DNA of 64,000 bases from positions 214,501 through 278,500 of the forward strand of contig CAKKNE010000002.1 in assembly GCA_918797485.1 (NCBI GenBank), read 5' to 3'. Both the position numbers and the translations under genes were made by a program. This document shows positions 46,610 to 58,075 of the stretch, one piece after another; position 1 is the first letter of the stretch; the number at the start of each line of letters is the position of its first letter. This DNA is from Pelagomonas calceolata (taxonomy: Eukaryota > Sar > Pelagophyceae > Pelagomonadales > Pelagomonadaceae). Below the pieces are notes generated by a model. That model was given only the letters and a program-made list of their open reading frames with translations, did no database searches and was not told the DNA's origin.

Positions 46610-47098
46610 TCGGTCTGGCCTCCCGCCGCGTCCTTTGCCGTAAGCGGGGTTTCTGTATCTCTCGGTGAGTTACTTGGCGAGTTTGGGGGTCCTGAGGGAC
46701 GACCCGCACGGTCCGGTGTCCTAATCCGCCGCCAGGTCAACTGCCGCCTCCGATTCGATCCCCCTTCCGAGTCCTTCCTTCCTTCGAGCAGGGAGACTTC
46801 AGGCTCTTAGGAGCTTGTTCCTTATTTATTAGGTCTTCCTCAGGCTTATTTATTTGTTGTTGTTGTTGTTGTTGTTGCTTTGCTTAGAGCTAGGCCGCCT
46901 AGCCACCCGGCCGAAGACCCCGGCCCTCATACGCCGTCCCGAGGTGAGCTCGATTATTATGACCCGGGCCTTCGTCCCGCGGCCCAGGCGACCCGGGGGC
47001 GCGCGACACAAGCGAGGGGATTGACCATTGCAATGATTGCATAAACGAGACGATTCATATCTACTGGCGCCGCCGCCGGCGCCCGGCGGGCGGCCGCG
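46610..47098. other. intergenic with 3'-flanking repeat
   Basis: Convergent spacer with the repeat at 46799-46894 and a GTT-trinucleotide tract at 46855-46876 inside it. No gene. Confidence 0.5.
46799..46894 (+). repeat. 3'-flanking dispersed repeat, copy after LeuC-LeuD
   Basis: CAGGCTCTTAGGAGCTTGTT, AGGTCTTCCTCAGGC and GCTTTGCTTAGAGCTAGGC match the copy at 26213-26293 in the same order, with a GTT repeat expansion in the middle. Confidence 0.75.
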
Positions 47099-49178
47099 CT
47101 AGGCGCAGCGGACGGCGGCGCCGGGGTTGAGGCGGAACCCGTGGCGCTCGGCGCGCGCCCACCAGCCGTCGAGCGCGTCGACGTCGATGGGCCCCGTCTC
47201 GTGCGCGCCGAGGTCGTCGCGCGCGTGCACGATCGCGGCGGCGAGACAGGCGGGCACGGTGCCCTGGACGTCGTGGCAGAACGTGAGGTCCGTGTCCTTG
47301 GCGTCGTAGACGAGCGCCGCGCCGTTCACGTAGGCGTACCTGGCCGACGGCCGCGGCACGAGGTGCGGCACCGCGTAGTCGACGACCAGCGCGTCGTCGC
47401 GGACGGCGCGGTGGATCGTGGACTCGAACGCGAGCTTGCCGAGGAGCCAGACGTCGGGCCGCAGCGCGGCGGCGTCGTCGTAGGTGTGCGCGCGCCGCAG
47501 CCGCGCGCCCGCGGCGCCCGCCTGGCGCACGAGGTCGGCGAAGCGGTCGGGCGCCGTCGTCAGGCAGACGACCTCGTGGCCGCGGCGCGCGAGCGCGATG
47601 GCGAGCGCGCGCCCGATCTTGGCCGTGGCGCCCGTGACGCACACCGTGTCCTCGGGCAGCGTCTTCCGCCGCACCGTCTCGAGCACGGCGGCCGCCGTCA
47701 GCGCGTTGCCGTGGACGATCTTCACGGCGTAGCCGCGCGCCTCGCAGCGCGCGCGCACGGCCTCGCCGCCGCCGTTGAGCCACTCGGCCTTGTTCAGCGC
47801 CGCGAGGCCGACGTAGCGGACGCCCGCGCGCTCCGCGGCGTCGACGGCGGCCTCGAGCTTGCGCTGGATCGCGGGCCGCTCGCCCTTGTTGAGGTAGAAG
47901 CGCGCGGCGACGGGCAGGCACCACGTCGCGACCTGCGTGCCGCGGTACTGGTAGCGCTGCATGACCGTCGCCGGCAGGAGCAGCTGCGCGAGGCGCGCCC
48001 AGACGTAGCACAGCGGCCAGAGCAGCGTCGCGACCCAGCCCGTCGCGTGCGTGACCGAGCAGAGGAACGGCGACACGAAGGGCACGTGCGTGACCATCGA
48101 GGGCACGTCGTGGCCGTGCGCGAGGAAGACGACGTCCGTCGGCCGGCGCCGGCGCGCGCGGTCCGTGACCTCGCGGTGGAGCGCCTGCGACGTCGGGTGC
48201 GCCGTGCCGCAGAGGTGGTCCCAGATGGGGCAGAAGAGGCAGTAGTTCCACTTGTACTTGGAGTGGTGCAGCGAGTGGTAGCACGACGTGTAGACGTAGT
48301 ACTTGAGCGGGCCCCACTGGGCCCAGCGCGGGAAGCACTCGAAGTTGCAGTGGCCCGCGCAGTTCATGACGTCGAACCTGCGCGGAAATCAGCCGGTGAG
48401 CGGGGGTAGCCTTCGTGCCCCTCCGCGGCGGCGACGTCGCGTCGACGGCGTGGGGCGCCCGACGTTGGCTTTCCGCGCGGCGTCCGAACCACACGAAGTA
48501 GAGCGGGATCTGGCCCAGGCTGAAGCGGCCGCACCAGGCCGGCACGAGGAACGCGAGCGAGAAGTTCGCGAGGTAGGCGACGCTCTCGTAGAGCGGGTGC
48601 GACGTGCCCGACACGGCCTCGGTGACGACGGACGCGTGGTGGTGGCCGTGCGACCGCCGGTAGGCCCAGTCGCCGTGGAGCCAGACGTGGAACGCGTAGT
48701 AGACGGGCTCGACGCAGGCGTAGTGCGCCGCGAAGAGCGCCGCCACGGACCGCGCGTCGCACGGCCCGACGCGGTCCGGCCGCAGCCACGGCGTCAGCAG
48801 GTCGACGAGCACGAAGGCCAGCGGCGACAGGATGACGGGCCCGTCCCAGTCGAGCTCGCGCTCGAGCTGCTGCGCGGGCGGGTTCTTGCGGTGGATGCGC
48901 CGCGGCTCGGCGAAGGCGTCCCACTTGGAGAGCGCCACGAACGCGTGGTTCACGACGTAGCGGAGGAGCGTCGCCTTGGCCAGGGCGGGCACGAGGTGCG
49001 CGCCGGCGCCCGTCGCCAGCGACAGCAGGTACGTGAACGCGTAGATGGCGTACTTGGGGTCGAGGATCCAGCGCTCGGCCGCGGGCTCGGGCGGCGCGAG
49101 CCCGGCTTTCGCCACGTCCCCGACGAGCGGGCTCTGCAGCTGCCTGAGCGACGGCGGGCGCTGGCCGCCGCGACCCAT
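47099..49178 (-). CDS. CER1/WAX2-like membrane protein (fatty acid hydroxylase domain), exons 49178..48490 and 48377..47099
   Basis: The 655-residue protein has several transmembrane segments in its N-terminal half and the di-iron His motifs of the sterol-desaturase/fatty-acid-hydroxylase superfamily: HVWLHGDWAYRRSHGHHH at about 165 and HSLHHSKYKWNY at about 263. The C-terminal half (GATAKIGRALAIALARRGHE and following) is the Rossmann-like WAX2 domain. This two-part build is that of plant CER1/CER3, which convert very-long-chain aldehydes to alkanes in the ER; an alkane- or wax-forming role is inferred. The introner falls between the two main His clusters, and splicing gives YFVWFDVMNCAGHCNFE, a conserved run. 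Confidence 0.8.
48378..48480 (-). mobile_element. introner element = intron of the CER1-like gene
   Basis: 103 bp. The acceptor end in gene sense reads GCTGATTTCCGCGCAG. The exon-side duplicate is GTTCGACG (48377-48370) and the intron-side duplicate is GTTCGGACG (48489-48481) with one inserted base. Intron 48489-48378, GT donor, phase 2. The drift sits only in the copy that is removed by splicing. Confidence 0.82.
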
Positions 49179-49609
49179 TTGTCACTTTCTCCGGCTGCTG
49201 GGCCGCGTGGGTGTCAGAGAGCTGAGCTGCAATGCAAATGAGCTGGTGGTTGCAGCGATTGCGAGCGTTGGCACTTCCCTGATCACGAGGTCGCACGAGA
49301 GCTTGATAAAAGCCAACGGGAGCCTTCCTAATGCTGCAGCAGAGACTTGGGTCGCTGGTATGAGCTGGATGCGACGAGCTGGCTTTGCGTACTACGCTAG
49401 TGGCTTCATCAACTCTCTCATACGCAAGTAAATGCAAGGCTCTGGATGCAAAGAAGCATCGGGACACGACTAGGAGGACCAATGGAAAATTTTAAGCTCA
49501 AAAGCACACGCGCGGGGGTCACATCTCGCTTTGAAGTGCCGTATAACATATCCCGTCGCGGGACATGCTATCGGGCCCGAGCGTCGTAGAGATATTCGAT
49601 GTTTACAAC
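49179..49609. other. intergenic with a diverged hairpin
   Basis: No gene is supported. At 49549-49576 an imperfect inverted repeat around AACATATCCCG resembles the hairpin at 36511-36551. Confidence 0.4.
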
Positions 49610-50269
49610 TTAGTCCTCCCCGTCGGCGCCAGAGTTCGCCTCTTTGGCGCGGGCGTTCGACTCGGCGACGGCGGCCGCGCGCGCCTCGTAGGGCCTCGCG
49701 TCGGCGTCGTCGAGGAACTTCTGCTTCGCGACCTTCTTCTGTTTCTTGAGGTCCTCGTACTCGCCGGCCAGGACCAGCACGTACTTGCCGTCGTTCTTGG
49801 CGACGGGGACGAACCGCGAGAACGGCCCAAACTCGCCGCTCTGGCTGTTTTGGAACATCTGCAGCTCGACCTGGCGCGCGTTCTTCTCGGCGTTCGCCGC
49901 CGTCCGCCGCCGCAGCTCGGCGACGAGCGGCGACTCGAGCTCCTGCTCCATCCGCGCCTTCTGCGCGGCCGCCTTCTCCGCGCCCGCCCGCGCCGCCTGC
50001 GCCTCGTCCGCCGCGGTCGTGTCGCGCGGGGCCGCCGTCCGCGCGTCGAGGCAGGCGCCCAGCGGGCCCCGCCGGCCGCAGCCCGACTCGACGAAGAGCT
50101 CCGTCTTGTAGTCGGACAGCGCCGCGAAGGCGGGCGGCGCCTGTGCATGGGCGAGCCAGCAGCCGAAGAGACCGGTCGCGCGCAGCGCCCGGCGCCTCGC
50201 CAGCGCTGCGTGCGGGGCGTCGTAGGCGTGTGCAAGCATGGTCAAGACGGCGTAAAGTGCAAGCCTCAT
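49610..50269 (-). CDS. small secreted or plastid-type protein, unknown
   Basis: A single-exon 219-residue protein. It starts with a signal peptide (MRLALYAVLTMLAHAYDAP), then an Arg-rich stretch and a second hydrophobic run ending APPAFA (ARRRALRATGLFGCWLAHAQ). That bipartite layout with twin Arg could be a thylakoid-lumen targeting sequence. The mature part is Lys/Glu/Ala-rich and helical with one compact block (GPFSRFVPVAKNDGKYVLVL). I do not recognise the family. Confidence 0.5.
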   Translation of the reverse strand: MRLALYAVLTMLAHAYDAPHAALARRRALRATGLFGCWLAHAQAPPAFAALSDYKTELFVESGCGRRGPLGACLDARTAAPRDTTAADEAQAARAGAEKAAAQKARMEQELESPLVAELRRRTAANAEKNARQVELQMFQNSQSGEFGPFSRFVPVAKNDGKYVLVLAGEYEDLKKQKKVAKQKFLDDADARPYEARAAAVAESNARAKEANSGADGED

Positions 50270-52101
50270 GGTGCCCTAGCGTGGCTGAAGTTGATGAATT
50301 GCTGCGTTTTTGCAGTGTAGATTGATGCACAGCTGCTGGTTGAGTGGCACTAAGGTTACTACACAAGAACCGAGATTTTTTGTGACGATGTTGAGCTAAT
50401 ATATATCTCGCCCGTTGGACGTGGGCCACGCAAGGCCTTAATAGAGCTACAAGTTTGCCGGCTCCAGCTGGTCTGTGCTAGCGGCTTGTAAAGACACTAG
50501 CCCGCAAAGGAGCAAACTGCGCCATGCAGCCGTTTGAGTATCGCTCGGTTCGCTTATGGTCCAAAGAGATCAATGGGACACTTACTGGGGGCCGAAAAAA
50601 CTAATATCTTGATTCGCGGCGCCGAGGCGGACGAGGCCACAGGGCGGCCGCGCTGGTTTAATCCTGTCAATCCCTGTCGAACAGGTCTCCCTGGGGTCGC
50701 CTAGGGTCGGTACTATACACGTGCAAGCGCCTACGCCGCATGCGCCGCCGCTTCAAGCATTTTTGGCCGATTTCTCTCAGCAGCCCGCAGAGGAATAGCA
50801 GGTTTTGCCGAGGTCTCGCTTCCAGGGCGCTCTGAGAGCACTAGGCTGCCGCATCGACGGCGTATGCGGCACAGGCGACTACCCACTACCAGACCTACCC
50901 CGAGAGGCCTCCAGGAGCCGATCTGCCCCCGAAAAAAGTGTGTAATTAGGGCCCGATGGCGCCCCGTTCCCGTAAAAAACGTCAATTACCCGAGGGCCCC
51001 CAGTAGACGCCGTAGCGGTCTCGTCGGACCCCATACTACTCCACCGATAGTCAACTACAAGTATATGACATCTACACGCCGAGAAGGGTGCTTTGGGCTG
51101 CCCACGCTCGGGACGTGAACATCTGCATCTGGAGCTCGCGTAAGTCGGTCGATCATGGAACAAATGATCGCGTTATGGTCCATGGTGAAGGTACACGCGC
51201 TGATGGTCGCAGGTCCAGGTATTTAGCCCATTTGTAGCAGATCGTGGGCTCGTGAGACCGACGACCCGCGCCGAGCATATTTGGGTCTCGGAGCAATTTA
51301 GTACACAATCAAGCCGGTTAGATGGCCCGTCCTAGAACTAAAGCGCCTGAAACGCAAATTTATTTCATAACTCACGGGTCTGGGGCCAATTCAGTGCCCC
51401 GCGTACGCACCGTCGTCCGCGGAGAACGGGCAAGTCGGTCGATTGTGAATAGAACAACGGCGTTATGGTCCATCGGGGTGGTGGCGTCGCTGATACTCGC
51501 GGATCTAGGTTCTGACCGGTATTTGGATAAAGGTGGGGTCGCGAAGTCGACGAATCGCGGGACTCTAACGGAGTACATGATCATGCTAGTTGGGTGTTCA
51601 ATCGGCCTAGATGGACTCTACCACTAACAAACGGAAGGAAACGAACATAAACTCGGGAGTTGTCTAGTAGAATTCTTTTCCCGCCCTCCGAGCGCGCGCC
51701 GTCGGCTCCGCTTCCGTCGATTATGTATGAAAATTGGGCTGGCGTTGATATGATGTACCATTTGGACGGTAGATGGCGCTGTCAATCGCTGGTGTACTTT
51801 GGCGAGCCGCAAGACCTAGTGATCTAGCGTATCGACATACTAGGAATCCGTACATATATATATACACGTATGTATATACATACATATAGTATACATGTAT
51901 ACAGGCCTAGCCGGATGGCCTTTGAAAACAGACCTCTCCGACTGACCCCCGAATAGTGAAGTTCAGAGCTTAATTACCGCTCTGCCCACTACCTGGGCAG
52001 GGTATATACCCAAGTTGTTATGGGAACTTCGGAAGATCTCTCAAAAACGCGACCCCGTTTCGACGAATCGACAGCGGCAAAAATAAAGTACAAGCGGCTT
52101 A
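50270..52101. other. 1.8-kb gene-poor region with a diverged duplication
   Basis: No convincing gene. Two diverged copies of about 185 bp (51140-51325 and 51430-51615) share AAGTCGGTCGAT and CGTTATGGTCCAT-type blocks. An AT-dinucleotide tract lies at 51852-51902. A 101-residue ORF at 51322-51627 has one possible membrane segment but overlaps the duplication and is not supported. Confidence 0.45.
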
Positions 52102-55100
52102 TTAGTCCCGAAGCTCATCCACCGCCGACCGGGCCCGCGCGATCGCCTCGTCGAGCGGCTCGGCGGCGGGCATGAGGAGCTGCGGTGACGAGGCGGCGGA
52201 GAAGTCGTCGTCGGCGCGGGACTCGGCCAGCACGAGCGAGTTCTCGACCAGCGCCGCCTTCGCGGCCTCGACGCGCTGCAGGGCCTCGCGCTCGCGCCGC
52301 GCCACGGCCTCCTCGAGCTCGGCCTCTTCGGCCTCCCTCTCCGAGCGGAGCTGCGCGCTCTGCGCCGCGGCGACGGCGCGCGCGCTCTGCGCTTTCTTCC
52401 GGCGCGCCGCGGCGGCCTCGGCGCTCTTCGCGGCGGCCTCGGCGCGATCGCACGCGGCGAGGCGCCGCGCCCGGGCACGCTCGGCCGTGATCGCCTGCGC
52501 GCGCCGGGCCGCGCCTGTGCATAAATCAACCAGTGAGTCGGGTGCGACAACGCCGCGCCATCGAGCTGGCGTCGCGTCGGTGGCGTGGAGGTCATGATTG
52601 AGCCGTGGCGGAGACGCGTCGCGACAGTTTGATTTATGCACTGGGCCGCGCCGTCCTCGGCCTGTTGGCGCGCCAGCGCGGCCTCCTCGGCGCGCGCGGC
52701 CGCCTCCTGGTCGGCCAGGAGCTTCTTCGCGGCCTCCTCCGCGGCCTCGGCGGCCCGCGCCTCGGCGTTCTCGGCGAGGCGCCGGTCGCGGGAGGCGCCG
52801 TGCTCGGCGGCGACTCGGCGGAACTCCGCGCGGGCGATGTCCGTCGCCTGCCGCGGCTCGTAGGCGAGCTTCGGATACGCGGCGACCGAGTCGCCCCGCG
52901 GCAGCGGCATGGGAAACCGATCGTTGGCCACGTTCGCGGCGCCGGCGATGCTGGCGAGGCCGCGCGCCAGCGCCGCCGGGCCCGTCGTCTTCGCGCCGTC
53001 GGGCTCGGCCCGCGCGAGGCGCGCGAGCAGCGGGTCCGCCGCGCACCGCCTCTCGAGCGCCCACAGCTCGGGCCAGACCGCACTGCCGCAGGCCAGGGGC
53101 GACCGGACGAGGCGGACGACGTCGTGGACGCTCTCGGCCGCGAGCATCGGGCCCCGCGCCGCGGTCGCGACGGCGACGGGCGCGAGCAGGAGCCGGTGGG
53201 GCCGGTCGGGCCGCGCCAAAATGTGGTCCCAGAGCCGGAGCCAGTCCTCCTTCCGCAGGCACTCCGACCTGCGCGGGAACCGGAGTTCGGGACGCTGTTC
53301 CCGTGACCGCGTTGCTTCAGACGAAGGCCGCGAAAGTCTTCCGATTTCCGCGCGCGTCGCGACAGGAACGACCGCAGCACCGGCCAGGCCCAGTCCGTCG
53401 GCGTGCAGCCCAGGGCGCCCAGGTGCGCGGCCACCTCGGCGTCGTAGTTCTGGAGGAGCCGCTCGACCGCGTTCAGCGCCGGCAGCGGCGGCTCGGGCCA
53501 GCACGCGAGCCAGCCGCGCGCCCACTTGCCGAGGAGGCATACGACCGTCTCGAAGGTGCACAGCGCGTCGCCCTCGAACGCGAGCGCGAACGGGTAGACG
53601 GCCGCCGGCAGCCAGTCCGCGTCGGCGAGCGCCGGGCACCAGCGCCCGAGCGCGCCGCAGCACTCGACGAGCGCCGTCGCCGCGTTGCTCCGCGGCAGCT
53701 TGGCCGCGCGCCTCCGGCACGCGGCCGCGGCCCGCGCGGCTGCGTCGACCGCCGCGCCCTGCCCGCCGTCGCCGCACCGGAGCGCGTCGAACGCCGCCTG
53801 CCTCTCCGGCAGGTCCAGGAGCGCGCGCCACGCTAGCGAGCGATGCTCGGCGGGAAACTCGCCCTCCTCGCCGAGGACCCGCCGCAGGCGCGCGGGCGTC
53901 AGTGCGTCGGCGTCGCACGGGCGCGCGACCCTGTGCAAGGGCGCGCCGCGGCGCGGCGCCGCCCGCCGCGGGCGCGGCGGCGGCGGGAGCGCGGGCGGGC
54001 CTTTGAAATCCCACGGCGCGGGCGCCGGCGCGGGCGCCGGCTCGGGCGCCGCGGGCTCGGGCGCCGGGAAATACCGCCGCAGCGGCGTCGGACCGACCGG
54101 CTGGCGGCGCCGCGCGACGGCCAGGTCGAGGAGCAGTAGCTCGCCGTCGGCGGTCGCGACCGCGACGGACGCCCCGGCGGCGGCGGCCGCGACGACGACG
54201 GCGCGCGGCGCGACGGCGAGCGTCGCGGCGGCGGCGCTGGTCTGGCTCACGTCCAGGGCGTTGAGCCGGCCGTCCTCGCCGAGCGCGAGCAGGTCGGAGC
54301 CGGCCCGGAGGAGCGCCACGAGCGAGCGCGCGCGCGGCGGCGGCGCGGACAGCCGCTCGAAGGCGCCGCCGGGGGCCCACTCGCAGAGGAGCGGCCCGCC
54401 GGCCACGACCGCGCCCCCGGGGAGCGCCGCGAGGCAACACCAGACGCCCCGCGACGGCGCCTCGCCGTGCTGCCGCGGCGAGAGCTGCGCCGTCGCCTGC
54501 CCGCTAGACGGGTCGACGAGGTGGACGACTCCGTCGCGGTCCAGGACGACGGCGTTCCCGTCGGTCCCGACCGCCGCCGCCGCGACCTCGGCCCCGGCGC
54601 CTTCGAAGGCGCTCTGCCGCAGCCAGTCGCCGTCCAGGGTCCAGAATCGCGCCGCGTCGCGTGCCGCCGTGACGACGAGGCGGTCGCGGGCGTCCAGGGT
54701 CGCGATCGAAGTCCCGGGGGCGTGCGCGGCGGCGACCTCGGAGAGAGTTCCCGTCGCCGCGTCGACGGCGACGAGCCGCGGAGCCCGCGGGTGGCAGACG
54801 GCGCACGCGACTCGGTCGCCGACCCACGCCAGCGCCGTCGCCCGCGCGTCCAGCGTCGCGACGCGCTCGAACCGGTTCCGCGCCGCGTCCACGACGACGA
54901 GCGCGCCGCGCTCGTCGCCCGCGGCCACGCGCGCGCCCGCGTCGACGGCCACGGCCGTGAAGCGCACGCGGGAGTCCGCGGAGGCCGGCCGATTTTGCAA
55001 CACGCACACGATGCCGTCGGCCGTCGGCCGCGGCGCGCGCCCGGGCGGCCACAGGCTGCCGGAGCAGGGCTGCTTGCCGCCCGGGACCGAAGTGGTCGAG

Positions 55101-55105
55101 GCCAT
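52102..55105 (-). CDS. TBC1D31-like WD40-TBC-coiled-coil protein, exons 55105..53364, 53268..52652, 52514..52102
   Basis: The 923-residue protein has N-terminal beta-propeller repeats (about 45-330; for example VRFTAVAVDAGARVAAGDER and ATALAWVGDRVACAVCHP), a Pro/Ala linker, then a divergent TBC domain at about 400-650 (LGEEGEFPAEHRSLAWRALL, WCPALADADWLPAAVYPF, ECLRKEDWLRLWDHILARP). A long Glu/Ala/Arg coiled coil reaches the C-terminus. The catalytic Arg/Gln fingers of active RabGAPs are not apparent, as in TBC1D31, which acts at centriolar satellites and cilia in animals. Two introners of different age lie in the gene; the joined residues at each junction (SFLSECLRKEDW and EDGAARRAQ) fit. Confidence 0.75.
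52515..52643 (-). mobile_element. introner element = second intron of the TBC1D31-like gene
   Basis: 129 bp with termini CTGTGCATAAATCAA and TTTGATTTATGCACTG on the plus strand. Perfect duplicates GGCCGCGC lie at 52507-52514 and 52644-52651. In gene sense intron 52651-52515 has a GC donor, a CAG acceptor and phase 1. The donor-side terminus has lost its CAG, which is not needed there. Confidence 0.87.
53269..53355 (-). mobile_element. old introner = first intron of the TBC1D31-like gene
   Basis: 87 bp. The acceptor end in gene sense is GGTTCCCGCGCAG and the donor end CGCGCGGAAATCGG. Target duplicates GTCGCGAC and GTCGGAGT share only the first four bases plus one later, so the insertion is old. 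Intron 53363-53269, GT donor, phase 2. Confidence 0.72.
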
Positions 55106-55896
55106 TCGTGGCCTGGCTGCTCTCGTTTTTTTGGTACCGCAGGCAGGGCAGCCCGACTCTCGTGGTGCCGTCTCTCGCGCAGCGGGTGCATCAAAATTAA
55201 TTCAAAAAAGAACAATAAGGGTTTTGCGGCGACTTGTGGGGTAACGCTCTCGCTCGCTGGGGACCCGCCGCGATGGCTCGAGGTAACCGTGCGCCACAAA
55301 CGCGAACCCGAAGCCTGCCATGCCATCTCCTAGGATCCTGCCATCAGATAGTCCCGTCTGCTGGACTCGCGTAGCTGCCAGGCGACGCCGCTGGCCGCAT
55401 ACGGTACGGCTTGGTCCAAGCCCCACCCCCTCGTGGGAGCTGCACGCGCGGGCTGCTTTCGGGCCAGCCCAAAAGCTGCTACCACAGAAATTGGTGCATC
55501 TGAAGGAAAAGCAGGCTCACCGCGCCTAGGGTTATAAAGGCAGCGGGCAAATGTCAGAGCCACTTCCGAGGGCGGCGGCCGAGCCCGAGAACCGATCGAC
55601 GCGCACCACGAGCGTCGAAGGCACCGCCCTCCAGGACCTCATCGCCGGCCAGGCCGCCGGCCATCGCATCATCGGTACCATAAATTTGCCCGTCCGGGCG
55701 CCGCCGTCGTCCGCTAAGGAGCCAGAGCCGGCGGCCCCGGTGGAGCGCCGCGCCGTCGCCCGCCGGACCGCAGCGCGAGGTCGGCAACTAGCCCGCGCCG
55801 CTTTCTTTCTGCTGACAGTGTCCGGTGGGCACCGGACACGATCCTCCGACCCCCTAAGTAATGTTGTCCCACCAGCATTAGTAGTTCACTTAGGTC
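55106..55896. other. intergenic with a doubtful ORF
   Basis: No gene is clearly supported. A 120-residue plus-strand frame at 55551-55913 (LIAGQAAGHRIIGTINLP in the middle) has host-like GC but no known domain, and it overlaps the 3' end of the LysRS gene, so it is left unassigned. Confidence 0.4.
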
Positions 55897-57531
55897 TCAC
55901 GCGTCCGGCTTGAGGAGCGGGAAGGCGATGACGTCGCGGATCGACGGCGCGTTCGCGAGGAGCATGACGAGGCGGTCGACGCCGATGCCCAGGCCGGCGG
56001 TCGGCGGCAGGCCGTGCTCGAGCGCGCCGAGGAAGTCCTCGTCGACGCCGCACGCCTCCTCGTCGCCGGCGGCCTTCTTCGCGGCCTGGGCCTCGAAGCG
56101 CGCGCGCTGGTCCACGGGGTCCGTGAGCTCCGAGAAGGCGTTCGCGAGCTCGCGGCCCACGACGAAGAGCTCGAAGCGCTCGACGAGGCCCGGCTCGGAC
56201 CGGTGCGGCTTCGCGAGCGGCGAGACCTCGACGGGGTAGTCGATGACGAACGTCGGCTGCCGCAGCGCGCCCTCGCAGAGCTCCTCGAAGCCGACGTTGA
56301 GCAGCTCGCCGACGGACCGGCCCTTGGCGCAGAGCGCCTCGGGCACGCCCTTGGCGGCGAGCGCCGCGCGCGCGCCCGCGACGTCGCCCGCCGCCTGGAG
56401 CGCGCGGAAGTCGGCGCCCGTGGCCTCGTCGACGAGGTCGCGCATCGTCGCGCGGCGCCAGGGCCGCGCGACGTCGATGGTCTCGTCGCCGTAGGGCAGC
56501 GTCGTCGACCCGACGAGCTCCGTCGCGAGGCCCTCGACGAGGCTCTCGGTGAGCTCCATCATGCTCTCGTAGTCCGCGTAGGCCTCGTAGACCTCGACGG
56601 ACGTGAACTCGGGGTTGTGCCGCGTCGACACGCCCTCGTTGCGGAAGATGCGCCCGAGCTCGTAGACGCGGTCGAAGCCGCCGACGACGAGCCGCTTCAG
56701 GTGGAGCTCCGTCGCGATGCGCAGCGTGAGGTCGAGGCCCAGCGCCGCGTGCTTCGTCTCGAAGGGCTTGGCCTCGGCGCCGCCGGGCTGCGAGTGGAGC
56801 GTCGGCGTCTCGAGCTCGAGGAAGCCGCGGTCGTCGAGGAAGCGCCGGATCCGCGACGTCGCGCGGGCGCGCAGCTCGAACGTGCGGCGCACGTCGGGGT
56901 TCGCGATGAGGTCGAGCTCGCGCTTGCGGTAGCGCGTCTGCACGTCCGTCAGGCCGCGGAACTTGTCCGGCAGCGGCGCCAGCGCCTTGGTGAGCATCTC
57001 CCAGTCGTCGACGTACACCGAGAGCTCGCCCTTCTCCGTGCGCTTGGCCGTGCCGCGCGCGCCGACGATGTCGCCGGCGTCGACCCAGTCCACGAGGTTC
57101 TTGAACGTCTTGGCCGCGTCCTCGTTCGCGTTGAGGCGCTTCTTCTCGAGGAAGAGCTGGATCTCGCCCGTCGCGTCGCGGAGGCCGAGGAAGGCCAGCT
57201 TCTTGCCGAAGACGCGCTTCGCGACGACGCGGCCCCGCACGGCCAGCCGCTCGCCCTCGGCCTCCTTGCCGTTCTCCAGCGCGGCCCACTGCGCCTGCGC
57301 CTCGGCCGCCGAGTGCGTCGCCGAGAACGCGTACGCGAACGGCTCGACGCCCGCCGCGCGCATCGCGTCCGCCTTGGCGACGCGCGTCGCGCGGAGCTCG
57401 TCGTACGCCGCCGTGACGTCGGGCTCCGCCGTCGCCGCGCCCCGCGCCGGCGCGCCCGCGCGCCGCGCCAGCGGCGCCCGCAGCGCCCGCGCGGTCCGCG
57501 CCAGCAGGAGCATGACCGTCGATCGTCGCAT
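55897..57531 (-). CDS. lysyl-tRNA synthetase, class II, organelle-targeted
   Basis: A single-exon 544-residue protein. The first about 35 residues ([20 protein letters not shown]) form a basic, hydrophobic presequence suited to plastid or mitochondrion. Then an OB-fold anticodon-binding domain ([32 protein letters not shown]) and the class II core: [38 protein letters not shown] (motif 1 region), [20 protein letters not shown] (motif 2) and [20 protein letters not shown] (motif 3). It charges tRNA-Lys. The ATG at 57531 is preferred over longer upstream frames, which lack conserved sequence. The bacterial-like core and presequence suggest the organellar isoform. Confidence 0.88.
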   Translation of the reverse strand: MRRSTVMLLLARTARALRAPLARRAGAPARGAATAEPDVTAAYDELRATRVAKADAMRAAGVEPFAYAFSATHSAAEAQAQWAALENGKEAEGERLAVRGRVVAKRVFGKKLAFLGLRDATGEIQLFLEKKRLNANEDAAKTFKNLVDWVDAGDIVGARGTAKRTEKGELSVYVDDWEMLTKALAPLPDKFRGLTDVQTRYRKRELDLIANPDVRRTFELRARATSRIRRFLDDRGFLELETPTLHSQPGGAEAKPFETKHAALGLDLTLRIATELHLKRLVVGGFDRVYELGRIFRNEGVSTRHNPEFTSVEVYEAYADYESMMELTESLVEGLATELVGSTTLPYGDETIDVARPWRRATMRDLVDEATGADFRALQAAGDVAGARAALAAKGVPEALCAKGRSVGELLNVGFEELCEGALRQPTFVIDYPVEVSPLAKPHRSEPGLVERFELFVVGRELANAFSELTDPVDQRARFEAQAAKKAAGDEEACGVDEDFLGALEHGLPPTAGLGIGVDRLVMLLANAPSIRDVIAFPLLKPDA

Positions 57532-58075
57532 TTGCAGAGTGACGAGTGGCAGCGCGCGGGTCTGCAGCGGTGCTCTCTTGGGTGCAGTCGCAGGTGTTTG
57601 GCAACGCGAGCACTCCCGTTCTATTTGTCTCGCGATGCGTCCACAGAGTGTGTTGCAATAGCGATCACCACTTGACAGGGTTTGCCGACCACCTTCGCGC
57701 TCTGGCCTCGCCTGGACTGCTACTGCAGCTTTTGCACGCCGGCTGGCCGCCCTCGGCGCTGGGGCTACAAGAAGTCTCGAGCGAAAATTACAGAAGCAGA
57801 GAACTGATTTAAGACGTACAAAAAAAATCGCACGGGTTTCTCCGGCCATAATCGTTTTTTTATTTTCGCCTTGCAAGAGCTCCTCGCGATTTTACTTGGC
57901 GGCAAATAGCAGTTAGTTTTTGCTTAGAGCGATACGCGCAGTAGCGCGAAGAACGCAACTGAACGAGGCGCGCTAGCGACGGCAGAGATGATCAGGCCAA
58001 ATTGGGCTGCGGCTACGGCTGCAAGATAGGTGGCGCGTGTTAAATGTACGTGTTTTGGAACGCACAAGAGTCCGC
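57532..58075. other. divergent promoter region
   Basis: 544 bp between LysRS (-) and the TBC gene (+), AT-richer, with no gene seen. Confidence 0.35.

Noticed and set aside
49045-49431. 128-residue plus-strand ORF
   Set aside because: Its first half is the antisense of the CER1-like gene start and the rest has no support.
51322-51627. 101-residue ORF with one hydrophobic segment
   Set aside because: It overlaps the diverged duplication, has unlike-host codon use and no homologous motif.
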